DNA from: Bacillus sp. KH172YL63
GTDB taxonomy: Bacteria > Bacillota > Bacilli > Bacillales > Bacillaceae_B
Assembly (NCBI RefSeq): GCF_011398925.1
Contig: NZ_AP022842.1
Span: 3,656,001-3,720,000, forward strand
DNA length: 64,000 bases
Direction: 5' to 3'
Each line of letters starts with the position of its first letter. Positions within the stretch are counted from its first letter, which is position 1. Below the pieces are notes generated by a model. That model worked only from the letters and a program-made list of their open reading frames with translations, was not told where the DNA came from and did not search any database. This document shows positions 8,436 to 15,461 of the stretch, piece after piece. The position numbers and the translations under genes were made by a program.

Positions 8436-9617
8436 CTATATCATAAACAGTACCATCCCTACAGCCAGATAAAGCAGGCATGCATAAGTCACAATCGTCT
8501 TGAACTTCGAGTCCCCTTCCATTTGCATCATGTGAGCGTGGGCATCTGACTTCTTGAATAATCCATTCAAGTAAATGCTCACCCCTGCCACGACGGCAAA
8601 AACGATATTCAGCCAGAACGTATAGTCGATCTTAAACGGATCTTCATTCATGACCTGCTTCGCATCTTCCGGCAGAAGGCCCATCGCTGTGAATCCGTAA
8701 TGCATGCCGAGTGCCGTCAAGATGATGGAAACGTAAAAGACACCTGCAATGTACAGTGCCGTTTTCAGGCCGTAATACTTTTTATGAACCGCTACGATAG
8801 GCGGAACGACCAGATCGGAATAAATGAATGCCATGATGCCTGCAAATGCGACACCGCTCGAAGCGAGTATCGTCGAAATCGGAATATTCCCCATTGACCC
8901 GATAAAAGTGAGCATGGCCACCAACGGACCAATCAGGGCGTTTTCCATTACCTTTAAGAATGAGTCAGGCTGATCTGCCAGAAAAAAGCTCTTCCACGTA
9001 TCTTCCGAGATAAAGGTCGCCATCATCCCGGCAATCGTGAACCCGATCGTGATCTCCTTCCATACCATCTTCCAGTTCATGACGAATTCATGACCAACCT
9101 GCAGCCAGCCTTCCCTTGACCTGATCTTGTCTTTCCAATCGAATTCTTCATTCTCTTCCTCTTCATCTTCAACATGCTCCCTGGCTTCTTCCACTAACTT
9201 CTTCGGGAATGTCAGTTTTACCAGCACCCATGTGACCAGAATCAGTATCACTCCGCCGATCATTTCGGCCACAACGAACTGCCAGCCGAGGAAAATGTAG
9301 ATCAGGATGCCCAGCTCGATAACCAAATTGGTAGAAGCAAACAAGAAGGCCAGTGTCGGAATGAAGTGTGCCCCTTTTTTAAATAAATTCCTTCCTGCCG
9401 CCAGGGCCGCAAAGGAACAAGATGAACTGATCGCCCCAAAGAGCGAGGACAATCCGACCGATTTTAAGCTCGCATCCCCCATATACTTCACCATCTTATC
9501 CTTCTGGACAAACGCCTGGATCATGGAGCTGATCAAGTACCCCAGTACAAATGCCCAGCCCGACTTCCAAAAGTACCCCAGAGAGGTCTTGGCTGATTCG
9601 CCAATTAAATCCAACAA
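8436..9617 (-). CDS. permease of the YraQ/ArsP_1 (DUF318) family
   Basis: An integral membrane protein of about 393 residues with many hydrophobic helices in two halves, separated by an acidic cytoplasmic loop (EEAREHVEDEEEENEEF, about residues 145-165). The first half contains LFGAISSSCSFAALAAGRNLFKKG, the conserved Cys-containing element of this permease family; some members export organoarsenicals. The substrate here is unknown. No ATG is placed well: a TTG at 9617, eight bases after AAGGAG, gives the start MLDLIGESAKTSLG. The gene closes the metal-resistance cluster. Confidence 0.8.
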   Translation of the reverse strand: MLDLIGESAKTSLGYFWKSGWAFVLGYLISSMIQAFVQKDKMVKYMGDASLKSVGLSSLFGAISSSCSFAALAAGRNLFKKGAHFIPTLAFLFASTNLVIELGILIYIFLGWQFVVAEMIGGVILILVTWVLVKLTFPKKLVEEAREHVEDEEEENEEFDWKDKIRSREGWLQVGHEFVMNWKMVWKEITIGFTIAGMMATFISEDTWKSFFLADQPDSFLKVMENALIGPLVAMLTFIGSMGNIPISTILASSGVAFAGIMAFIYSDLVVPPIVAVHKKYYGLKTALYIAGVFYVSIILTALGMHYGFTAMGLLPEDAKQVMNEDPFKIDYTFWLNIVFAVVAGVSIYLNGLFKKSDAHAHMMQMEGDSKFKTIVTYACLLYLAVGMVLFMI

Positions 9618-9761
9618 AGTATCATCTCCTTTTCTAAGCTTGGTGTTTATACCATACCCAGTAATTGTGCAGATATGATGCAAAAAATGAATTTAGTTGG
9701 TTAGAAAACTCTAACAAAGAGGAATATTTCAAAATAAAGATTCAAAGAGGAGTTGTTATTT

Positions 9762-10169
9762 ATGGAAGATTGGGAAGCCGCTTATCTGGCAGGAATTATT
9801 GATGGTGAAGGTTCGATTACTTTGACACGCATGCATGAAAAAGAACATAGGCGCCCATGCATTACCATTGCCTCAACCGATTATGAATTGCTGGAATATA
9901 TCAAATTATTAACAAATGGGCATATTACTAACAAAAAGAACTACCATCCAGATCGCCACTTAAATTCTTATACAATTACGATCAAAACAAAGGATCAAGT
10001 ACTGTTTATATTAAAATCAATCTACCCCTTTCTAAGGGTTAAAAAGAAGAAAAAACGTGCTTCTTGGATACTTGAACATTATGATAGGGTGACAATCAGA
10101 AACGGAAAGTATAGTCCGGATAAATTAAAACAAAAAGTATTTTTTGAAGAGGAATTTTTCAAATTATGA
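9762..10169 (+). CDS. LAGLIDADG homing endonuclease (single motif)
   Basis: A 135-residue protein with one LAGLIDADG helix near the N-terminus (YLAGIIDGEGSIT), as expected for a homodimeric homing endonuclease or maturase of about 130-160 residues. A Lys-rich C-terminal half would contact DNA. The ATG at 9762 follows GAGGAG by nine bases or so. It is oriented toward ssrA and lies 136 bp beyond the tmRNA 3' end on the opposite strand, so it is not inside the group I intron. Its target may be the intron insertion site in ssrA, but nothing in the sequence proves this. Confidence 0.85.
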   Translation: MEDWEAAYLAGIIDGEGSITLTRMHEKEHRRPCITIASTDYELLEYIKLLTNGHITNKKNYHPDRHLNSYTITIKTKDQVLFILKSIYPFLRVKKKKKRASWILEHYDRVTIRNGKYSPDKLKQKVFFEEEFFKL

Positions 10170-10197
10170 TATTTATCACTTTCTTCATATTCGTATA

Positions 10198-10241
10198 TAT
10201 AAAAAAGCCATATTTAAGCTAAATAGCATAAACATGGCTTT
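10198..10241 (-). terminator. ssrA terminator
   Basis: An inverted repeat, AAAGCCAT-TTTA pairing with TAAA-ATGGCTTT, is followed on the minus strand by six T. It lies 65 bp beyond the CCA end of tmRNA. It also lies just past the end of the convergent endonuclease gene. Confidence 0.75.
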
Positions 10242-10322
10242 GCATAAATCTAAGAGAGAATTTATGTTCAAGTTATGTAAAAATAAAAACCACCAAATAT
10301 GTATTTGGTGGAGACGGTGGGA

Positions 10323-10599
10323 CGTGCACTTCCATGCTTTCGACATGGCACTGACTATATCTTGAACCTTGTAGTTTCAGGTCCTTTGGCGTATTATGCG
10401 AAATATGAATTTATCTATTGTCAGATAGCATTCCGCATCCTAGTACTACCGGAATCCGGCAGCCTATAAGTCGATACACGGCTGTTGGATTGCTCCACAT
10501 ACCGCTCGGCATTGCCTTATCACACAGTGTGTGACTTAGGTTTCACCGATAAAGCCAAATTTTCACTTATGTGTTACCACATAAGGCGACTATGAACTA
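10323..10599 (-). mobile_element. group I intron in the tmRNA T-loop, 277 nt, no internal ORF
   Basis: The 5' exon ends in U (10600) and the intron ends in G (10323), as group I splicing requires. P1 can form between exon CGAU and intron GUCG (10590-10587) with the U-G pair at the splice site. P2 is a perfect 8-bp hairpin (10566-10573 / 10578-10585). Core segments resemble group IA introns: GGUGAAACCUAAG, GGCAAUGCCGAGC, and the P7 strands GACUUAUAGG (about 10472-10463) and GAUAUAGUC (10461... read as 10461-10453). A P9 hairpin (10332-10348) precedes the terminal G. Splicing is required for a functional tmRNA. No open frame of note lies inside. Confidence 0.9.
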
Positions 10600-10819
10600 A
10601 TCGAACCCACGTCCAGAAACATCGCCACTTAAGCGTCTACGAGCGTAGTCGATATATTCGCAAGTTCGCTGCAGCTTTTGCCTATCGACGGGCGTCCGTG
10701 CAGCTAGTCTGATTAGTCTCTTCCTTTGTCCTCAGACGGTGGACTCCGGCGTAGCCTACTAAGAGTGAGTCCCTTACCCTACCACATAGGCGATGGAGGG
10801 AGGAACAGCTAAAGTGCTA

Positions 10820-10855
10820 TTACGCAGCTAAAGCTAAGTTATTGTTAGTTTTGCC
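10820..10855 (-). other. tmRNA proteolysis-tag reading frame
   Basis: The frame from the resume codon GGC at 10855 to TAA at 10822-10820 encodes GKTNNNLALAA. With the alanine charged on tmRNA, the tag is A-GKTNNNLALAA. The GKTN start and LAA end are those of Bacillus tags (B. subtilis GKTNSFNQNVALAA), but the middle is three residues shorter. The ALAA end should be read by ClpXP, whose peptidase is encoded at 33435. Confidence 0.85.
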
Positions 10856-11040
10856 AGTTATTATTGGCTTTGGCGTTTTATCGTAGACGACCCCTACGGC
10901 TCGCAACCCAAGCTCGAACTATCCCTGTCGAATCCGTAACGTCCCCATATAAAAAGGGAAGAACGGGAAAGAATAAGTTAAGCGTGTAAGTCACTTATTC
11001 AATTGTTCTTACTTGCCACAATAACCTTGCGACATCTATT

Positions 11041-11069
11041 AGTATAACAAATCCTGTGATAATTGCAAA
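11041..11069 (-). promoter_or_regulatory. candidate ssrA promoter
   Basis: TATACT (11046-11041) is preceded at 17 bp by TTTGCA (11069-11064), a reasonable sigma-A pair about 95 bases before the tmRNA 5' end. This would give a precursor with a leader needing 5' processing by RNase P. It lies in the short gap after smpB, so ssrA may also be read from upstream. Confidence 0.5.
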
Positions 11070-11093
11070 TGGCATATTCCGGAAATCTGTAGT

Positions 11094-11564
11094 TTACATC
11101 CCTTTTTGGCGCTGAGCAAGTTCACGCTGGATGGATCGGTTCGCTTCTTTCCGTTTCAGGTCTTCACGCTTATCATATTTCTTCTTACCACGTGCAAGTC
11201 CGATCAACAGCTTGGCCACACCGTTTTTGATGTAGAGCTTTAACGGAACGATCGAGTATCCCGCTTCCTTCGAATCTCCGATCAGCTTGTTGATCTGTTT
11301 CCGGTGAAGGAGCAGTTTACGGGTTCTGAGCGGTTCATGATTGAATCGATTTCCCTGCTCATATGGGCTGATATGCATGTTGTGGATGAAGATTTCGCCG
11401 TTCTGTACGCGGGCGAAGGAATCCTTCAGGTTCACACGGCCACCGCGGATCGATTTGATTTCCGTCCCCTGCAGTACAAGACCTGCTTCATATGTTTCTT
11501 CTACGGCATAATCATGCCTCGCCTTTTTATTTTGGGCAATAAGCTTGCCTTCTCCCTTTGGCAT
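11094..11564 (-). CDS. smpB: SsrA-binding protein SmpB
   Basis: A 156-residue OB-fold protein that binds the tRNA-like domain of tmRNA and brings it to stalled ribosomes. Recognisable segments are [47 protein letters not shown] and the basic C-terminal tail ([15 protein letters not shown]) that occupies the empty mRNA channel. The ATG at 11564 (MPKGEGK) follows a GGGGG ribosome binding site and gives the same length as the B. subtilis protein; an upstream in-frame ATG would add 11 residues. It lies between rnr and ssrA. Confidence 0.97.
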   Translation of the reverse strand: MPKGEGKLIAQNKKARHDYAVEETYEAGLVLQGTEIKSIRGGRVNLKDSFARVQNGEIFIHNMHISPYEQGNRFNHEPLRTRKLLLHRKQINKLIGDSKEAGYSIVPLKLYIKNGVAKLLIGLARGKKKYDKREDLKRKEANRSIQRELAQRQKGM

Positions 11565-11641
11565 TGGAATCCCCCTAGTCATCGCTGGTTTACTCATTAT
11601 TATCTCATATTTTGAAGAAAAATTGTATCTTTACACCCTGA

Positions 11642-11674
11642 AAGGAAAAGGAGCAAAGGTTGTCCCATTGCTCC
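11642..11674 (-). terminator. terminator between rnr and smpB
   Basis: GGAGCAA and TTGCTCC form a seven-base stem with an 11-base loop, followed on the minus strand by TTTT. It may be leaky, since smpB follows within 80 bp in the same direction. Confidence 0.6.
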
Positions 11675-11682
11675 TGAATCCA

Positions 11683-14022
11683 TTATTTCTTCTTTTTACG
11701 TTTGCTTCGGGGTGCATTTTCAAAGTGTTTCTTATTCGACTTTTTCTTTTTGTTGTTTTTAGGCGGACGTGTTGACCACTCCCCGTCCTTCTTGCGGGAA
11801 GAAGAGCGATTTGATTTGTCACGGTTACCACCTTTATCCGAAGAAATCGAACGGACACGGCCTTCACGTTCCTGGCGTTTGCCCTTCATGCCAACGATTT
11901 CAAAGTCTATTGCCCGTTCATCTTTATTGACGTTGACGACGCGTACCGTGATTTCGTCACCGATCCGGAACACATTGGCCGTCCTTTCACCGATCATGGC
12001 AAGGTGGCGCTCGTCAAAACGGTAATAATCATCGGTCATATAGCTGACATGGACCAGGCCTTCGATCGTATTCGGCAATTCGACGAACAGTCCGAAATTC
12101 GTAACCGAACTGATGATTCCGTCGTATTCCTCACCGACCTTATCTTCCATATACTCTGCTTTCTTCAGCTCATCGGTTTCACGCTCGGCATCGACGGCAC
12201 GGCGCTCCCTGCTCGACGTATGCTCTGCAATGTGACCCATTTGGGCGCCCCACTTTTCACGGGTCGCCTGGTCGAGTTTCCCTTCGATCAGGTAGGTTCT
12301 GATCAAACGGTGAACGATCAAGTCAGGATAGCGGCGGATCGGCGAGGTGAAGTGAGTGTAGAACTCTGTCGCCAGTCCGAAGTGACCAAGGCTTTCAGGG
12401 TCATACTTCGCCTGCTGCATGGAGCGGAGCATCATGGTTGAAACGACCATCTCCTCCGGCTCTCCCTGTACGTCCTCGACAATTTCCTGAAGGGCACGTG
12501 GATGGATGCTGTTCGCTGTTCCTTTCACGATCAATCCGAAGTTCGTGATGAACTCGAAGAAACGCTGCAGCTTATCTTCTTTCGGATCTTCGTGGATACG
12601 GTAAATGAACGGAACGTCCATCCAGTGGAAATGCTCGGCCACTGTTTCATTCGCCACCAGCATGAACTCTTCGATCAGCTTCTCGGCAACCGAACGTTCA
12701 CGGAGGACGACTTCAGTCGGCTCCCCTTCTTCATTCACAAACACTTTCGCCTCTTTGAAATCAAAATCGATGGCGCCCCGCTTCATCCGTTTTGTACGGA
12801 GGATCTGTGCAAGGTTCTCCATGTCTTCGAACATCGGGACGAGGGGCTCGTATTGATTACGCAGTTCTTCGTCCTTATCCACGAGGATCTTGTTCACATC
12901 AGAATACGTCATTCTTTCCGTCGTCTTGATGACGCTCTGGAAGATTTCATGTTTGACGACTTCGCCTTCAGGTGAAATCTCCATATCACATGAAAGGGTC
13001 AAGCGGTCCACTTTCGGATTAAGGGAACAGATCCCGTTCGATAAGCGGTGCGGAATCATCGGGATGACCCGGTCTACAAGGTAAACCGACGTCCCTCTGT
13101 CAAATGCCTCCTGATCAATCGGGGAGCTTTCTTTCACATAGTGGGTCACGTCTGCGATGTGTACCCCCAGCTTATAGTTCCCGTTGTCGAGCTTTGTGAC
13201 CGTGACCGCATCATCAAGGTCCTTCGCATCTGCACCGTCGATCGTGACGATGGTCTGGTCCCGGAGGTCTTTCCGGTTCGTGATCTCAGATTCATCGATT
13301 TCACTCGGCACGTTGTTCGCCTGATCCATGACCTCATCAGGGAATTCAATATCAATTCCGTGCTTATGGATGATCGAGAGGATATCGACTCCAGGATCAT
13401 TTTTATGACCGAGGATTTCAATGACCTCACCCTCGGCACTCTTTCTGCCTTCAGGATAGGAAGTCAATTTCACGACGACTTTATGTCCTTCCGTCGCTCC
13501 CATCTGAGCGGATTTCGGGATAAAGATATCGCTCGCGAACTTTTTATCGTCAGGGATGACAAACCCGAAATGCTTGCTCTCGGTGAACGTACCGACCATT
13601 TGATCGACCCCACGCTCCACGATACGCACAACGGTCCCTTCCCGGCGTGAACCTGAAGAAGATGTCGAAACCCTTACTAATACAATGTCACCATGCATGG
13701 CGTTATTTGTCTCGTTAGGAGGGATGAAAATGTCGTCCATTCCCGATTCTTCCGGTATCACAAACGCAAATCCTTTCGCATGAGCGGATATCTTCCCTCT
13801 TACCAGATTCATTTTTTCAGGCAGGCCGTAACGATTGCTTCTCGTACGTACGACAAGGCCCTTCTCTTCCATTACAACAAGCGCTTTGACAAAGTCCTTG
13901 AAGTTCGTCGATCCTTCAATTCCGAATGCCTCTTCAAGCTCCTGTACCGTCAATGGCTTATACGCTTCTTCCTTCATATAGGAAAGGAGCCTATCCACAT
14001 GCTCTTTAATATTTTCGTCCAT
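11683..14022 (-). CDS. rnr: ribonuclease R
   Basis: A 779-residue processive 3'-5' exoribonuclease that degrades structured RNA and, with tmRNA-SmpB, non-stop mRNA. Domains in order: an N-terminal winged helix (about 1-70), cold-shock domains (about 75-230), the RNB catalytic domain with [12 protein letters not shown] (about residues 265-276, metal-binding Asp), an S1 domain near 625-710, and a long Lys/Arg/Ser-rich tail (about 715-779) ending RSKRKKKK. The ATG follows AGGAGG. The order secG-est-rnr-smpB-ssrA is the standard Bacillus arrangement, here with an intron between secG and est. Confidence 0.97.
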   Translation of the reverse strand: MDENIKEHVDRLLSYMKEEAYKPLTVQELEEAFGIEGSTNFKDFVKALVVMEEKGLVVRTRSNRYGLPEKMNLVRGKISAHAKGFAFVIPEESGMDDIFIPPNETNNAMHGDIVLVRVSTSSSGSRREGTVVRIVERGVDQMVGTFTESKHFGFVIPDDKKFASDIFIPKSAQMGATEGHKVVVKLTSYPEGRKSAEGEVIEILGHKNDPGVDILSIIHKHGIDIEFPDEVMDQANNVPSEIDESEITNRKDLRDQTIVTIDGADAKDLDDAVTVTKLDNGNYKLGVHIADVTHYVKESSPIDQEAFDRGTSVYLVDRVIPMIPHRLSNGICSLNPKVDRLTLSCDMEISPEGEVVKHEIFQSVIKTTERMTYSDVNKILVDKDEELRNQYEPLVPMFEDMENLAQILRTKRMKRGAIDFDFKEAKVFVNEEGEPTEVVLRERSVAEKLIEEFMLVANETVAEHFHWMDVPFIYRIHEDPKEDKLQRFFEFITNFGLIVKGTANSIHPRALQEIVEDVQGEPEEMVVSTMMLRSMQQAKYDPESLGHFGLATEFYTHFTSPIRRYPDLIVHRLIRTYLIEGKLDQATREKWGAQMGHIAEHTSSRERRAVDAERETDELKKAEYMEDKVGEEYDGIISSVTNFGLFVELPNTIEGLVHVSYMTDDYYRFDERHLAMIGERTANVFRIGDEITVRVVNVNKDERAIDFEIVGMKGKRQEREGRVRSISSDKGGNRDKSNRSSSRKKDGEWSTRPPKNNKKKKSNKKHFENAPRSKRKKKK

Positions 14023-14049
14023 GACAATCCCTCCTGATCATCGAATTCA

Positions 14050-14796
14050 TCAAACCTTCCAGTCCAACTTCTCTAAGAAAGCGTAGACGTCTTCATGAAG
14101 CTGTTCTTTTTCTTTATCTAATGTAATGACATGACCGGACTCTTCGTACCACTTGATTTCTTTCTCATCAGACTCAACGCTGTCATAAATGATGTTTGCT
14201 GAATCTGTATTGATCATATGGTCATGTCTGGCCTGTACAACAAACGTCGGTGAATAGATCATATCCACGTTCTCACGCACATCTGCAATCAATTCCTGCA
14301 GGGCCTTCAATGTATTCATCGGCGTTTTCTTGAATTCTTCTATTTCTTTTTCAATTTGATCTTCCTGTTTTCCTTCAAATTTCTTAAATTCACGGGCGTA
14401 ATCCACAACCCCTTGATACATGACTTCTTCACTTTTTATATACATTGGCGCACACATAGGGACAATACCCTTTACAGGTACAGTGTAACCTAATTTCAGA
14501 GAAAATACCCCTCCCAGTGACAGGCCGGCAACCGCGATCTCTTCATATCCCTTGCTCTTTAAATGCTCATAACCGTCCATGACATCCTGCCACCAGTCAG
14601 CAGGCCCTGTGTGGACCAATTCTTCAGGCGGGACACCATGTCCTTTATAATGAGGGGCGTGGGATGAATAGCCCTTTTTCTCCAGGAAACGTCCAAGCAT
14701 CCGGACATCGGCAGAATTCCCTGTAAAGCCGTGAAGCAATAATACGGCACGGGGCCCTGCTTCAAAGGTAAATGGTTTAGGTAAAACGGTTTTCAT
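14050..14796 (-). CDS. est: carboxylesterase (Est30/YvaK family)
   Basis: A 248-residue alpha/beta hydrolase acting on short-chain esters. The nucleophile is Ser93 in AGLSLGG, the oxyanion segment is LLHGFTGN (about 20-27), and the acid and base are in ARHDHMI and ESGHVIT near the C-terminus. Length and motifs match Geobacillus Est30 and B. subtilis YvaK. It starts 28 bp upstream of rnr's start region in the same operon, with AAGGAG before the ATG. A cluster of operator-like palindromes lies just upstream. Confidence 0.93.
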   Translation of the reverse strand: MKTVLPKPFTFEAGPRAVLLLHGFTGNSADVRMLGRFLEKKGYSSHAPHYKGHGVPPEELVHTGPADWWQDVMDGYEHLKSKGYEEIAVAGLSLGGVFSLKLGYTVPVKGIVPMCAPMYIKSEEVMYQGVVDYAREFKKFEGKQEDQIEKEIEEFKKTPMNTLKALQELIADVRENVDMIYSPTFVVQARHDHMINTDSANIIYDSVESDEKEIKWYEESGHVITLDKEKEQLHEDVYAFLEKLDWKV

Positions 14797-14821
14797 CTCT
14801 TTTGACTCCTTTATCAGAATT

Positions 14822-15000
14822 TAAACAAACGTTTGTTTAGGATTTATAAACCTTGATCTGACAGGCTTTATCCTATTAAACAGTTGTTTAAACAAATTTG
14901 GTATGTAATGGGGTTTTCGTGTATTTTTTTAAACAAACGTTTGATTAACAGCTAGAAAGCTTGATAAGACGGGCTTCATTCTATTAAACGTTTGTTTAAT
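14822..15000. repeat. tandem ~107-bp duplication carrying four operator-like palindromes
   Basis: Palindromes built on TTAAACAAACGTTTGTTTAA occur at 14822-14839, 14876-14891, 14929-14948 and 14984-14999. The first pair and second pair are offset by 107-108 bp, and the sequence between members of each pair is also similar (CTTGAT..GAC.GGCTT..AT.CTATTAAAC). This is a tandem duplication of a two-palindrome unit. The first palindrome is 26 bp upstream of the est ATG. The symmetry is typical of dimeric repressor sites such as TetR-family operators, but no such regulator is encoded nearby. Confidence 0.8.
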
Positions 15001-15249
15001 CCACTCTTCCTCTTTATTTTTAGCAAACATCAGGGTGACAATCCAATATTTCGCTTGTAAAAGGATGATTTTTTGGTATGAGATTGAGCGCGGTTTGCTC
15101 CATGCGTTCGTGCTGGATCTGATCCCTGCAAGGAAACAGCTAAAAACTTCATTTCCCCACTCATTTTCTGAGGAAAACGGCTTGTTTTCAGTCAAAAATA
15201 GCTATTTTTCGTTTTTGTGAAGGGGGTTTACGCTCCCATACCGTCGAAT
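15001..15249. other. non-coding stretch without recognisable genes
   Basis: Short frames exist on both strands here, but none has a convincing ribosome binding site, composition or family resemblance. I see no hairpin or RNA gene. It separates the palindrome array from the 20-bp periodic repeat. Confidence 0.4.
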
Positions 15250-15390
15250 ATCAGGCCATGCCCTCTTTTATGAGCCGGTTTCCCGAAAATATGATCCCAT
15301 TTTTTCATATATAAGCCCGTTTCGAGATTTATGAGCAGGAATCCTGATATATGAGCCCGATTTTAATTATATGATCATTTTGTCGAAAAA
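15250..15390. repeat. 20-bp periodic direct repeat, about seven units
   Basis: The heptamer ATGAGCC and close variants (ATGATCC, ATAAGCC, ATGAGCA, ATGATCA) start at 15270, 15291, 15311, 15331, 15351 and 15371, with a degenerate unit (ATCAGGCC) at 15250. The spacing is 20 bp except for one 21-bp step. The 13 bases between heptamers vary but often end in ATAT or ATTT. Twenty base pairs is about two helical turns and not a multiple of three, so this is not a coding repeat. Confidence 0.8.
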
Positions 15391-15461
15391 TAGCGGGCGA
15401 CCTGCCACTCACATCTTTTGACGAAAAATAACGCACCAACAGACACCAACAAATCCACTTA

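Larger units (their letters stand above)
10306..10946 (-). ncRNA. ssrA: tmRNA (ssrA), interrupted by a group I intron
   Basis: The transfer-messenger RNA rescues stalled ribosomes with SmpB. The 5' end is GGGGACG (10946 downward) and pairs with CGUCUCC before the encoded CCA at 10308-10306. The 5' segment has the usual GATTCGACAGGGATAG, and the reading frame for the tag follows at 10855-10820. The 3' tRNA-like domain is split inside the T-loop: GGGTTCGAT (ending 10600) and TCCCACCGTCTCCACCA (10322-10306) join to give the normal T-arm once 277 nt (10599-10323) are removed. The mature RNA would be about 364 nt. smpB lies directly upstream in the same orientation. Confidence 0.95.

Noticed and set aside
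14929..15195. An 88-codon frame on the minus strand across the palindrome array
   Set aside because: It overlaps the repeated operator-like palindromes, has no family resemblance and no convincing ribosome binding site. I treat it as a chance frame.
15250..15390. CRISPR array
   Set aside because: The repeat unit is a degenerate heptamer and the gaps are 13 bp; no cas gene is nearby. CRISPR repeats are 23-47 bp with longer spacers.
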